This document shows, one piece after another, positions 35,215 through 43,725 of a stretch of DNA of 64,000 nt. The DNA is from Aldehydirespirator sp965204415 (GTDB lineage: Bacteria; Actinomycetota; Acidimicrobiia; Acidimicrobiales; Aldehydirespiratoraceae): contig CBDBEL010000004.1 in NCBI GenBank assembly GCA_965204415.1, positions 1,240,001 to 1,304,000 of the forward strand, read 5' to 3'. The notes under the pieces are model-generated. The model was not told where the DNA came from. It was given only the letters and a program-made list of their open reading frames with translations, and searched no databases. Each line of letters starts with the position of its first letter. Position 1 is the first letter of the stretch. Position numbers and translations under genes: made by a program.

Positions 35215-35220
35215 TATCCT
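35215..35220 (+). promoter_or_regulatory. -10 box of the FmdB gene
   Basis: TATCCT ends 8 nt before GTG 35229, with no ribosome-binding site. Confidence 0.35.
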
Positions 35221-35228
35221 TCGCCGCC

Positions 35229-35627
35229 GTGCCGATGTACGACTACCGCTGCGAACGCTGTTCGGTGCAGTTCGAGGTGAGGCAGTCGTTCAGCGACGAG
35301 ACGCTTGCCGTGTGCCCGCCCGAAGGCGGGCCGGCTTCGTGCGTCGCACCGGGCGAGGGACCGGTCAAGAAGGTGTTCAGCGGGGTGGCCATCGCCTTCA
35401 AGGGTGACGGCTTCTACAAGAACGACCACGGCTCCAACGCCAAGGGCCGGCACAAGGAGCGGGAGTCGGACTCCTCCAAGGAGTCTTCGAGCTCGTCGTC
35501 CTCCGAGGAGTCCTCGACCAAGGACTCGACCTCCAAGGAGTCTTCGAGCAAGGACTCGTCATCGAGTTCCGGTTCGAACGGGGGGCGGGCGAAAGCCGGC
35601 GCCAGTACCCCGTCGTCTGCCTCGTAG
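35229..35627 (+). CDS. FmdB-type zinc-ribbon protein with Ser/Lys-rich tail
   Basis: 132 residues. The N-terminus PMYDYRCERCSVQFEVRQSF is the FmdB/CxxC_CXXC_SSSS regulatory-domain start; the second cysteine pair is spread out (VCPPEGGPASC) rather than CxxC. VKKVFSGVAIAFKGDGFYKN completes the domain, and residues from about 76 on are a Ser/Glu/Lys/Thr low-complexity tail. Such small zinc ribbons accompany SAF-domain genes in actinobacteria, as here. The function is unknown. Confidence 0.85.
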   Translation: MPMYDYRCERCSVQFEVRQSFSDETLAVCPPEGGPASCVAPGEGPVKKVFSGVAIAFKGDGFYKNDHGSNAKGRHKERESDSSKESSSSSSSEESSTKDSTSKESSSKDSSSSSGSNGGRAKAGASTPSSAS

Positions 35628-35677
35628 CGTCCCGAACCCTCGTCGCGAACCCGCGGCCCTCCGCCGCCCCCCGGCTG

Positions 35678-35819
35678 CAGCTCGTCGCCCCTGGCGACCG
35701 TCCCCGCGGTTCGGAGCATCCCGAGCCCAGGGAACTCCCCACGTCCAGCAGTTCGTCGCCCCTCGCGACCGTCCCCGCGGCTCGGAGCATCCCGAGCCCA
35801 GGGGACTCCCCACGTCCAC
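35678..35819. repeat. 71-bp tandem direct repeat
   Basis: Two head-to-tail copies (35678-35748 and 35749-35819), about 93% identical, lie between the FmdB gene and the SAF-domain gene. Each contains CATCCCGAGCCCAGG and ends in CCCACGTC. I see no ORF or stable palindrome that would explain it. Confidence 0.85.
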
Positions 35820-35851
35820 TGGACCGCGCCCGGTCGATCACAGGAGGCTCG

Positions 35852-36370
35852 ATGTCGCCAGCCACACAAGCCACACAGAACCTCGAGGGGACGCAGCCGC
35901 GCCTCGGGCCGTTCCGCAGCCACCCGGCGCCGGCCCGCCCGTCGACGCGCCACAGCACCGCCGCAGGGCGGCTCAGGATCATGCTGTATCGCCATCGGTG
36001 GTTGCGCTGGGCGGCGGCTGCGGGGGCGGCACTGGCCGTCCTCGCCGCCCTGAGCGGCGACTCCTCCGACCCACCTCAGGAGCCGGCCGAGATCGCGCCC
36101 TCAGGGCCGTCGGCCCGGCTTCCGTCCGGCACACGCGGCGTGCCCGTACCAGTCGACAGCACGGTGTTCGCCGTGGGCGACGCCGTGGACGTGCATGCGG
36201 TGCTCGATGGCGGCGCCATCGTGCGAGGGGCGCCGGTCGTCTCTGCCGCCACCGACGAGGTGATCCTGGCGGTGCCCTCGGACAGGGTGGACGCCACCGT
36301 CGACGCGCTCACCACGGGGGGCGTGATCCTGGTGCTCGTGCCCCCGGCCTCCAGCCAATCCCCCGGATGA
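35852..36370 (+). CDS. SAF-domain membrane protein (CpaB/RcpC-like)
   Basis: 172 residues. The ATG at 35852 has an ideal AGGAGGCTCG site. After a 43-residue polar N-terminus come one membrane helix (WLRWAAAAGAALAVLAALSG) and an extracellular domain of CpaB/RcpC type: RLPSGTRGVPVPVDSTVFAV, GDAVDVHAVL and the ending LTTGGVILVLVPP. CpaB homologues assemble Flp pili, but no pilus genes are nearby; in actinobacteria a lone SAF gene commonly follows fmdB. ATG 35981 would be an alternative start. Confidence 0.72.
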   Translation: MSPATQATQNLEGTQPRLGPFRSHPAPARPSTRHSTAAGRLRIMLYRHRWLRWAAAAGAALAVLAALSGDSSDPPQEPAEIAPSGPSARLPSGTRGVPVPVDSTVFAVGDAVDVHAVLDGGAIVRGAPVVSAATDEVILAVPSDRVDATVDALTTGGVILVLVPPASSQSPG

Positions 36371-36377
36371 GCCGGCG

Positions 36378-37190
36378 TCAGCGCCAGGAGGTGGCCGCCA
36401 GGGCGAGGACGGTGGCTCCGGCCAGGACCCGGTACACCACGAACGGCTGGAGCCCCACCCGGGACACGATCTGCGTGGTGCCCCAGACGGCCACCCATCC
36501 GGTGAGACCCGACGACACCATGCCCCAGACCAGAGCGGGCCACAGCGATGAGGGGACGCTCAGCTCGAAGAGGCCGTAGACGCCGGCGCCGGCGATCACC
36601 GGGAGGCTCATCAAGAAGGCGAGGCGCACGGCTGCCTCGCGGCTGTAGCCGAGCACCCGGGCGACGGTCATGGTCACGCCGGAGCGCGAGACCCCCGGCT
36701 GCAGTGCGAGCGCCTGGCCGGCGCCCATGGCCAGGGCATGGCCGAAGCCGAAGTCCTGCTGGCCGCGCTCCTCCGCGAGCCGGTCGGACGCGCCCAGCAG
36801 CAGCCCGAAGATGATCAACGCCACCGCCACCGCCACCACCCCGCCCGAGCCCCGCAGCGCATCGCCCGCGAACACGCCCGCCACGCCTGCCGGGACAGCC
36901 GACGCTGCCAGGCTCCAGGCGACGCGGCCGTCGGGCCCGAGCGGGCCGCGGTCGAGCACCGGCGACAGGGCCGCGGTGACGTAGGTCGCGATGTCTCGTC
37001 GGAGATAGGCGGCTGCGCCGATCAGGGTGCCGACGTGCACGGCCACGTCGAAGGCGGTCGCGGTGTCGCCCGACAACTCGTCCCAGCCGAACAGCCAGCG
37101 GACCAGGATCAGATGGCCGCTGGAGGAGACCGGCAGGAACTCAGACAGGCCCTGCACGATGCCCAGGACGATGGCGTGAAGGATCGGCAC
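36378..37190 (-). CDS. uppP: undecaprenyl-diphosphatase UppP (BacA)
   Basis: Recycles the peptidoglycan/wall-polymer lipid carrier, 270 residues with about eight membrane segments. Motifs: GLSEFLPVSSSGHLILV (EFLPVSSSGH) at the N-terminus and LQPGVSRSGVTMTVARVLG near residue 165. GTG 37190 is the start; TAGCCT lies 8 nt before it. It ends 7 nt from the convergent SAF-domain gene. Confidence 0.96.
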   Translation of the reverse strand: MPILHAIVLGIVQGLSEFLPVSSSGHLILVRWLFGWDELSGDTATAFDVAVHVGTLIGAAAYLRRDIATYVTAALSPVLDRGPLGPDGRVAWSLAASAVPAGVAGVFAGDALRGSGGVVAVAVALIIFGLLLGASDRLAEERGQQDFGFGHALAMGAGQALALQPGVSRSGVTMTVARVLGYSREAAVRLAFLMSLPVIAGAGVYGLFELSVPSSLWPALVWGMVSSGLTGWVAVWGTTQIVSRVGLQPFVVYRVLAGATVLALAATSWR

Positions 37191-37198
37191 CGCTTTGG

Positions 37199-37204
37199 AG
37201 GCTA
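37199..37204 (-). promoter_or_regulatory. -10 box of uppP
   Basis: TAGCCT on the minus strand, 8 nt before GTG 37190; leaderless pattern. Confidence 0.4.
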
Positions 37205-37255
37205 TGGGGCCGGGCGCGGGCGTGCCCCGTCGTCAATGCCGGCGCGGGGCCGGTC

Positions 37256-38602
37256 TCAGGTGCCGGACATGGTCACGTCGGCGATGGCCAGAGTCACCCC
37301 GGCTGCGCTCATCGGCAGCCATTCCAGGTCGGAGCCCACCTCCGCGACATCCAGCAGCAAGCGCTGGATCGTGCTCGCGATGGTCACCTCCCGTACCGGC
37401 TCGGACGTCTCGCCGTTGCGGATGCGCAAACCCTCTGCACCCACCGAGAAGTCCCCCGACACCGCGTTCACGCCGCTGTGAAGGCCGGTGACCCCCTGCA
37501 CCAGCAGGCCGTCGTCGATACCGGCCACGATCTCGTCCTGGCTGCGGGCCCCGGGGGTGACGCTCAGGGCGTGGGCGCCGACGCCAGGGGTCCCCTTGAA
37601 ACCGCCCCTGACCGCCGAGCCGGTCGAGGACACGCCGGCCCGCCGGGCCGTGTAGGTGTCGTAGAGGAAGGCTTGCAGCACGCCGTCGGTGATCAGCGGG
37701 ATGCGGCGGGTGGCCAGACCCTCGGCGTCGATCGCCGACGCCGTGAAGGCGTCGGAGTCGGTGGCGTCGTCGACGAGGGTCAGCGAAGAGGCCCCGACGA
37801 CCTCATGCATACGGTCCGCGAACAGCGACCGGCCCTTGAGCACCGCTTCGCCGCTCAGGGTCGCGCCCACAATGCCCAACAGCCGGGCCGTGACGTACGG
37901 GTCGAGAACCACGGTCAGCCGGCGGGTGGGGGCCTTGGCCGCGCCGAGCAGCCGGGTGGCCCGCTCGGCCGCATCGGTGCCGGCCGTCTCCGCCGACAGC
38001 TCGCCGGGATCGCGGCCGACCGAGAAGCCGAAACCGGTCTGGGTGTCGTCGCGCTCCGTTGCCAGGCTGTACGCGGCCAGGTAGCAGCCGGTCTCCCGGG
38101 CGGTGGCGGCCACGCCGCGCGAGGTGGCTACCGCGGACTCGTACACCGAGTCGGCGTACTCGGCCGACTCCACACCGGTCACTCTCGGATCGGCGGCCAG
38201 GGTGACCCGCTCCAGCTCCAGGGCCAGAGCCACCTTGTCCTCGGTGGGGAACTCGGCCAGCTCGGAGCGGTACAGGTCCAGCGGCTCGGGCTTCACGCCG
38301 TCGGGCTCGGCCACGCCCGCGAACTCGTCGACACTGCCGAAGCGGGAGTTGTCGAGCGCCTCGTCGAAGGTCTCTCGCACGGTTTCGTCGTCGAGGGTCG
38401 CGGCGTAGGCGAATCCCTGCCGACCCTGTTGCACCACCCTTACGCCGATCCCCTGAGCGGTGGCCGCGGTGAGGGATTCGACCTCGCCCTGGTAGGCCCG
38501 CACCTCGGTCTCTCGCTCGTGAGCCACGAAGGCTTCGACGTCGAAGCCGTCACCGGCCCAACCGGCGACCCGCTGCGCGATCTCCAGCAGGCTCTGGTTC
38601 AC
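37256..38602 (-). CDS. pmbA: TldE/PmbA-family subunit of the TldD-TldE metalloprotease
   Basis: 448 residues. In the TldD/E heterodimer this partner lacks the zinc HExxxH motif. Family stretches: DGFDVEAFVAHERETEVRAY, GIGVRVVQQGRQGFAYAA and LHSGVNAVSGDFSVGAEGL near the C-terminus. The complex matures or degrades peptides such as microcin B17 and CcdA in E. coli; the actinobacterial substrate is unknown. It is 43 nt downstream of tldD. Confidence 0.92.
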   Translation of the reverse strand: MNQSLLEIAQRVAGWAGDGFDVEAFVAHERETEVRAYQGEVESLTAATAQGIGVRVVQQGRQGFAYAATLDDETVRETFDEALDNSRFGSVDEFAGVAEPDGVKPEPLDLYRSELAEFPTEDKVALALELERVTLAADPRVTGVESAEYADSVYESAVATSRGVAATARETGCYLAAYSLATERDDTQTGFGFSVGRDPGELSAETAGTDAAERATRLLGAAKAPTRRLTVVLDPYVTARLLGIVGATLSGEAVLKGRSLFADRMHEVVGASSLTLVDDATDSDAFTASAIDAEGLATRRIPLITDGVLQAFLYDTYTARRAGVSSTGSAVRGGFKGTPGVGAHALSVTPGARSQDEIVAGIDDGLLVQGVTGLHSGVNAVSGDFSVGAEGLRIRNGETSEPVREVTIASTIQRLLLDVAEVGSDLEWLPMSAAGVTLAIADVTMSGT

Positions 38603-38645
38603 GCGGCGGCGCCGCCCGGCTCGGGAGTGTCCAGCGGGCCCTGGC

Positions 38646-40037
38646 TCACGCGGCGGTGCCGCCGACGGTGAGCGCGGTCACCCGCAGCGTCGGCGTGCCG
38701 TCGCCCACCGGGACGCCCTGGCCGTCCTTGCCGCACGTGCCCGGCGATCCCATGGCGAAGTCGTTGCCGAGAGCGTCTATCCGGGTGAGCACCTCGGGGC
38801 CGTTGCCGATGAGGTTGCCTTCCCGGATGGGCGCGGTGATCTCGCCGTTCTCGATCAGGTAGGCCTCGGTCATGCCGAACACGAAATCGCCGGTGGCGGT
38901 GTTGACCTGGCCCCCGCCCAGCTGGGCGACGTACACGCCGTGGGACGTGTCGGCCACGATGTCGTCGGGGTCGGCGTCGCCGTTCTCGATGTAGGTGTTG
39001 GTCATGCGCACCATGGGCAGGTGCTGGTAGCTCTGGCGGCGGCCGTTCCCGGAGCTGGCCCGGCCCTCCTTGCGGGCCCGCAGCCGGTCCCACATGTAGT
39101 CGGTGAGCACGCCGTCGGAGATCAGGACGTTGCGGGCCGCGGGCTTGCCCTCGTCGTCGATGCCGTAGTGCCCCCACTCCCCCGCCATGGTGCCGTCGTC
39201 CACCAGCGTGACCATCGACGCGGCGACGCGCTCGCCGATCCGCCCGGCGAACGCCGAGGCCGACTTGGCCACCAGGTCGGCCTCGAGGCCGTGCCCGCAG
39301 GCCTCGTGGAACAGCACGCCGCCGCCTCCGGGGCCGACCACCACCGGCATCTCGCCGCTGGGCGCGGGCCGGGCGGTGAGCTTGGTGAGGGCCCTGCGGG
39401 CGGCCCGGCGGGCCATGTCCTCGACGTCGTAGTGGTCGAACATCTCGAATCCGGCGGTACGGCCGGCGGACTCGCGACCCGTCTGCATGCCGGTGTCGCC
39501 CGTAGCCACGCACGACACCGAGAACAGGGTGCGCACCTGGTCGTCGCTGGTGAACAGCCCGTCGCTGTCGGCCACGAGGATGCGGCGGCGACCGTCCCCG
39601 TAGCGGGCCGACACCTGGGTGATGGCCGGGCCCGTCGACCGGGCGGCCGCGTCGGCCGCGGTGAGCAGCGCCACCTTGGTGGACTTGGGCACCTCCTCGG
39701 GGGGCACCCTGACGGTGAGCGGCCTCGGCACCTCCAGTGACGAAACCTCGACGACGCGCCGCGCGCCGGCCGACTGCCGGGCCGCGGCTGCGGCCGCGCC
39801 GGCGGCTGCGGCCAGGCCTGTCTCGCTCAGGTCCGCCGTGTGGGCGAACCCGGTCGTCTCGCCCACGACCACGCGGATCCCGGCGCCACGGTCCCGGCCC
39901 GTGACGACCTCCTCGACACGACCGTCATCGAGGATCGCCGACGACGAGCGCCTGTCCTCTGCGAAGATCTCGGCGAAGTCCGCTCCGGTGCGCATCGCCG
40001 CCGCAAGCGTCCGGTTCACAAGTTCGGCATCGAGCAT
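38646..40037 (-). CDS. tldD: TldD-family metalloprotease subunit
   Basis: 463 residues. The zinc site HExxxH is visible as FHEACGHGLEADLV near residue 246. Upstream, DRGAGIRVVVGETTGFAHTA and, downstream, the segments GSPGTCGKDGQGVPVGDGTP and YLIENGEITAPIREGNLIGN are typical. It forms an operon with pmbA. TACAGT lies 8 nt before ATG 40037 and overlaps, on the other strand, the -10 of the divergent PAP2 gene. Confidence 0.94.
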   Translation of the reverse strand: MLDAELVNRTLAAAMRTGADFAEIFAEDRRSSSAILDDGRVEEVVTGRDRGAGIRVVVGETTGFAHTADLSETGLAAAAGAAAAAARQSAGARRVVEVSSLEVPRPLTVRVPPEEVPKSTKVALLTAADAAARSTGPAITQVSARYGDGRRRILVADSDGLFTSDDQVRTLFSVSCVATGDTGMQTGRESAGRTAGFEMFDHYDVEDMARRAARRALTKLTARPAPSGEMPVVVGPGGGGVLFHEACGHGLEADLVAKSASAFAGRIGERVAASMVTLVDDGTMAGEWGHYGIDDEGKPAARNVLISDGVLTDYMWDRLRARKEGRASSGNGRRQSYQHLPMVRMTNTYIENGDADPDDIVADTSHGVYVAQLGGGQVNTATGDFVFGMTEAYLIENGEITAPIREGNLIGNGPEVLTRIDALGNDFAMGSPGTCGKDGQGVPVGDGTPTLRVTALTVGGTAA

Positions 40038-40044
40038 GACCGAC

Positions 40045-40051
40045 TACTGTA
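40045..40051. promoter_or_regulatory. shared palindromic -10 of tldD and the PAP2 gene
   Basis: TACTGTA reads TACTGT on the plus strand (6 nt before ATG 40057) and TACAGT on the minus strand (8 nt before tldD ATG 40037). Two leaderless promoters appear to share one box within a 19-nt gap. Confidence 0.45.
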
Positions 40052-40056
40052 ACGCG

Positions 40057-40929
40057 ATGGCTTCGGGAGCCGCCGACCTCGACGCCTCCGACGGCACGGA
40101 GTCGGACGAGGACTCGGCGACCGGCTCCGAAGGCCCCGCAGAGTCGCTGAGCGGCCGGCTGCACTGGTGGAGCGAGATCCTCATCATCGGCGCGTTCTAC
40201 GGCGTCTACACGATAATCCGCAACGAGTTCGGATCCGAGTTGGGTGAATCCGTCAAGCAGGCGGCCATCGACAACGCCTACGACATGATCGCCCTGGAGC
40301 GGGCCGTCCACCTCTTCGGTGAGAAGGGCATCCAGGACCTGTTCATCGAGTGGGACCTGTTCATCCAGTTCTGGAACATCTTCTACGGGTTCTGCCACTT
40401 CGCGGTCACCATCGGGGTGATGGCCCTGCTGTACTGGCGACACCCCGTGCGCTACGGCGTGCAGCGCACGGTGCTGGCGATCACGACCGGGCTGGCGCTG
40501 CTCGGCTTCGCCTTCTACCCGCTGATGCCGCCCCGCCTGCTCAACGACTGCGGCCCGTTCGGTGCCTGCGACCTCACCTACAGCTACGTCGACACCCTCG
40601 TCGATCCGGGTGGCTTCTGGTCGTTCAACTCGAGCGCCATGATGGAGATCTCCAACCAGTACGCGGCCATGCCCAGCCTCCACATCGCCTGGGCGATCTG
40701 GTGTGTGGTGGCCGGCCTGCCGGCGCTGCGGAGGCGCTGGACCCGTCTGGCGCTACTGGCCTACCCGTGGCTTACACTGTTCGCGGTGATGGTCACCGCC
40801 AATCACTACTGGATAGACGCCGTCGGAGGTCTGCTGGCGGTCGCCATCGCCTACCCGGCGGGAGTGCTGCTGTGCCGCAGGCTCCCCGGGTGGCTGGCGC
40901 CCCGACCGGTCGGGCAGACCACCGGGTAG
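40057..40929 (+). CDS. PAP2-superfamily phosphatase / inositolphosphotransferase-like membrane protein
   Basis: 290 residues. An acidic N-terminus (about 35 residues) precedes about six membrane helices. PAP2 motifs: the Arg-containing FYPLMPPRLLND, the central AAMPSLHIAWAIW (PSLH) and VTANHYWIDAVGG (the catalytic His-Asp). This Aur1/Ipt1-like pattern suggests phosphatidylinositol or phosphoglycan phosphotransfer or lipid phosphate removal. ATG 40057 is preferred over ATG 40036 because of the TACTGT box. dxs starts 8 nt after its stop. Confidence 0.82.
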   Translation: MASGAADLDASDGTESDEDSATGSEGPAESLSGRLHWWSEILIIGAFYGVYTIIRNEFGSELGESVKQAAIDNAYDMIALERAVHLFGEKGIQDLFIEWDLFIQFWNIFYGFCHFAVTIGVMALLYWRHPVRYGVQRTVLAITTGLALLGFAFYPLMPPRLLNDCGPFGACDLTYSYVDTLVDPGGFWSFNSSAMMEISNQYAAMPSLHIAWAIWCVVAGLPALRRRWTRLALLAYPWLTLFAVMVTANHYWIDAVGGLLAVAIAYPAGVLLCRRLPGWLAPRPVGQTTG

Positions 40930-40937
40930 GAGCAACC

Positions 40938-42794
40938 ATGCAGCTCGACGCCATCAAGGGACCCGACGACCTCCGGGAACGCTCGCACGAGGAGCTGGCC
41001 GACCTGTGCCAGCAGATCCGGGCCCGCATCATCGAGGCGGTGAGCGCCCGGGGCGGGCACCTCGGCTCGAACCTCGGCTCGGTCGAGCTCACCGTGGCCC
41101 TTCACCGGGTGTTCCGCTCGCCCCACGACGTGATCCTGTGGGACACCGGCCACCAGGCCTACGTCCACAAGATGCTCACCGGGCGGTCGGCCGACTTCGA
41201 CAGCCTTCGCACGGCGGGCGGGATGGCGGGCTACCCGTCCCGTACCGAGTCCCCCCACGACTGGATCGAGAACAGCCACGCCTCCACCGCCCTGTCGTAC
41301 GCCCACGGCCTGGCCACCGCGTTCGAGTCCTCCGACACCAAGCGCCGTGTGGTGGCCGTCGTGGGAGACGGCGCCATGACCGGCGGCATGGCCTTCGAGG
41401 GACTCAACAACATCGGCCACAGCGGTCGCCGCGTGGTGGTGGTGCTCAACGACAACGGCCGCAGCTACGCCCCGACCGTGTCGCGTCTGTCTATGTCGCG
41501 TCTGTCCGAGAGCCTGGTGCGCTTCCGCTCCAACCCCAAGATCATGCGCCGCTCGGACCGCCTCGAGGACATGGCCGAGCGCATCCCCTGGGTGGGCGAC
41601 ACGCTCCAGCGGGGGATGAGGATGTCCAAGGCCGCCATCCGGGAGCTGTGGGACTCGGCCGGGTTCTTCGAGAACCTCGGCGTCCGCTACCTGGGCCCCT
41701 TCGACGGCCACGACATCGCCGGCCTCGAGGCGGCCCTGTCCAACGCGGCCGAGTTCGACGAGCCGGTCGTCGTCCATGTGCTCACCCAGAAGGGGCGGGG
41801 CTACGGCCCGGCCGAGCAGGACGAGATCAAGCACATGCACGACGTCGGCAGCGTCAAGCCCGGCACCTACACCGGCATGTTCTCGGACATGATGGTCCAG
41901 CTCGGAGGGCTGCACCCCGAGGTGGTGGCCATCACCGCGGCCATGCCCGACTCGACCGGCCTGCTGCCCTTCCGCGACCACTTCGGCGACCGCTGCATCG
42001 ATGTCGGCATCGCCGAGCAGCACGCGGTGACCTCGGCCGTCGGCATGGCCATGGGAGGGCTCCGGCCCTTCTTCGCCGTCTACAGCACGTTCCTGAGCCG
42101 GGCCTTCGACCAGGTCAACCTGGACTGCGGGCTGCACCGGGCCCCGGTGGTGTTCTGCATCGACCGGGCCGGGATCACCGGCGACGACGGCCCGTCGCAC
42201 CACGGCGTGCTCGACATGGTGCTGCTCACCAAGGTCCCGGGGATGGTGGTGCTGGCCCCGTCCTCGCTGGAGGAGCTCGAGCGGATGATGCTCGACGCCA
42301 TGGACATGACCAGCGGGCCGGTGGCGATCCGCTGGCCCAAGACCGCGGCCCGCAGCGTCGGCAGGGACCAGGTGGGCTCGGGGCTGAGGGCCCGCAAGGC
42401 CCGCGACGGCGACGGCCGGCTGTGCCTGATCGGCGTGGGCAAGATGCTGGAGGCCTGCGAGCAGGTGGCGGAGCTGCTGGCGGCCGAGGGCGTCGAGGCC
42501 TCGGTGTGGGATCCTCGGGCGGTCAGCCCGCTGTGTGACCGGATGCTGGCCGACGCGGCCGAGCACGAGATGGTGGCGACCGTCGAGGACGGTCTGCGCG
42601 TCGGCGGGGCCGGGACCGCGGTCCGCGACGCGCTCTGGGAGATGGCCGAGGCCGCCGGTCGGGCCGCTCCCAGGGTTCGGGTGCTCGGCGTGCCCCTCAA
42701 CTACGTCCCCCACGGCAAGCCCGACGGCATCCTGGCCGACCTGGGCCTCGACGCCGCGGGGATCGCGGCCACCGTCAAAGCGGACCTGCTGTAG
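40938..42794 (+). CDS. dxs: 1-deoxy-D-xylulose-5-phosphate synthase
   Basis: First enzyme of the MEP pathway: pyruvate plus glyceraldehyde-3-phosphate gives DXP, TPP-dependent. 618 residues. Visible features: GGHLGSNLGSVELTVALHRV, DTGHQAYVHKMLTGR, the TPP motif GDGAMTGGMAFEGLNNIGHS to LNDN, the Glu in CIDVGIAEQHAVTSA, and FCIDRAGITGDDGPSHHG. ATG 40938 follows TAGGAGCAACC; the longer open frame is a shadow of the PAP2 gene. ispH at 3 kb belongs to the same pathway. Confidence 0.96.
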   Translation: MQLDAIKGPDDLRERSHEELADLCQQIRARIIEAVSARGGHLGSNLGSVELTVALHRVFRSPHDVILWDTGHQAYVHKMLTGRSADFDSLRTAGGMAGYPSRTESPHDWIENSHASTALSYAHGLATAFESSDTKRRVVAVVGDGAMTGGMAFEGLNNIGHSGRRVVVVLNDNGRSYAPTVSRLSMSRLSESLVRFRSNPKIMRRSDRLEDMAERIPWVGDTLQRGMRMSKAAIRELWDSAGFFENLGVRYLGPFDGHDIAGLEAALSNAAEFDEPVVVHVLTQKGRGYGPAEQDEIKHMHDVGSVKPGTYTGMFSDMMVQLGGLHPEVVAITAAMPDSTGLLPFRDHFGDRCIDVGIAEQHAVTSAVGMAMGGLRPFFAVYSTFLSRAFDQVNLDCGLHRAPVVFCIDRAGITGDDGPSHHGVLDMVLLTKVPGMVVLAPSSLEELERMMLDAMDMTSGPVAIRWPKTAARSVGRDQVGSGLRARKARDGDGRLCLIGVGKMLEACEQVAELLAAEGVEASVWDPRAVSPLCDRMLADAAEHEMVATVEDGLRVGGAGTAVRDALWEMAEAAGRAAPRVRVLGVPLNYVPHGKPDGILADLGLDAAGIAATVKADLL

Positions 42795-42824
42795 GGCCTC
42801 GCCGGCGCCCGGGCTCGTGAGGCC
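42795..42824. terminator. stem-loop after dxs
   Basis: GGCCTC (42795) and GAGGCC (42819) can pair across an 18-nt GC-rich loop that itself contains GCCGGC. It immediately follows the dxs stop in the convergent dxs/NifU-domain gap (42795-42971), which holds no gene. Confidence 0.35.
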
Positions 42825-42971
42825 GGGGGCTCTCAGGGGCCACGCGGATAGGCGAGAGCCTGTCGCGTCGCAGCGGCGTCATTCCCGCTCTTGTTCGCTG
42901 CGCTCACGGGCCGCTCGGGCCACGGCCTCGCGCCGTATGGGCCGCGTTGTCCCGCCTACTCGCTCGGCCTC

Positions 42972-43643
42972 TTAGCTGAAGTAGGGATTCTCCCCGGCTT
43001 CGTGGTCGGTGACGTCGATCACGTCGGTCACCTCTGGGATCGCCTCCATGATGGCCCGCTTGATCCCGTCGGACAGGGTGGCCTGGCTCATGGCGCAGCC
43101 CTGGCAGCCGCCCCCCATCGTCACCACCACCGAGTCGTCGTCGTGCACCTCCACCAGGCTGGCGTATCCGCCGTGGGAGGCAAGGGCAGGGTTGATGCTC
43201 ATGTCGAGCAGCTGCTGCACCTTGTCGGCGAGGCTGCCGGTCAGCTCCAGACGGCCCATGTCGCCCAGGGGGTTGGGGCGGTTGGGGTTGCGGATCACCA
43301 GCCCGCCCTGACCGGGAATCGACGGCACGTCCAGGGTGGAGCCCCGGAGCCGGCTGACGCTGGCGTCGGGCACGACCACGGTCAGACCGTCCGAGTCGTG
43401 TAGGTGATCGTCAGCCGCCGTTTCGGCCAGGGGGTCGAGCGTCAGGTCGTAGGTGTAGTCGATTCCGGCGGTGCCGGTCACCTCGACGCGCAGTCCCAGC
43501 GTGTCGCCGTCCTCCTCGCGGTCGCGGATGGCCAGCACCGCGGTGCGGGCCGCGTCGGTGACGATCAGGATCTCCTCGCCCGGCGCGGCTCCGGTCTCGG
43601 TGGGTGCTTCGGGCGCTTCCGTCGGAGTGGCGGTATCGGTCAC
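42972..43643 (-). CDS. NfuA-like Fe-S scaffold protein (HesB-like plus NifU domain)
   Basis: 223 residues from GTG 43643. Residues about 25-130 resemble an A-type (HesB/IscA-like) domain lacking the usual cysteines. The C-terminal NifU domain has the cluster motif VTMGGGCQGCAMSQATLSDG (CxxC) near residue 190. This is the NfuA/Nfu architecture, which delivers [4Fe-4S] clusters to targets such as IspH or MoaA; that link is inference. A TAGGCT box lies 7 nt before the start. Confidence 0.85.
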   Translation of the reverse strand: MTDTATPTEAPEAPTETGAAPGEEILIVTDAARTAVLAIRDREEDGDTLGLRVEVTGTAGIDYTYDLTLDPLAETAADDHLHDSDGLTVVVPDASVSRLRGSTLDVPSIPGQGGLVIRNPNRPNPLGDMGRLELTGSLADKVQQLLDMSINPALASHGGYASLVEVHDDDSVVVTMGGGCQGCAMSQATLSDGIKRAIMEAIPEVTDVIDVTDHEAGENPYFS

Positions 43644-43650
43644 GGACAGG

Positions 43651-43656
43651 AGCCTA
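43651..43656 (-). promoter_or_regulatory. -10 box of the NfuA-like gene
   Basis: TAGGCT on the minus strand, 7 nt before GTG 43643, supporting that start over the upstream in-frame codon at 43706. Confidence 0.4.
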
Positions 43657-43713
43657 CCGAGGCCCGCCGAGTAGGCGGTGGCCGACAACGGCGGGCCCGG
43701 TGACATGCCGCGC

Positions 43714-43719
43714 TACGGT
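43714..43719 (+). promoter_or_regulatory. -10 box of the enoyl-CoA hydratase-like gene
   Basis: TACGGT ends 6 nt before ATG 43726, with no ribosome-binding site. Confidence 0.4.
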
Positions 43720-43725
43720 GCGGTC

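Noticed and set aside
42795..42971. Possible small gene in the dxs/NifU-domain gap
   Set aside because: No frame has a credible start or family-like sequence; convergent genes with a hairpin explain it.
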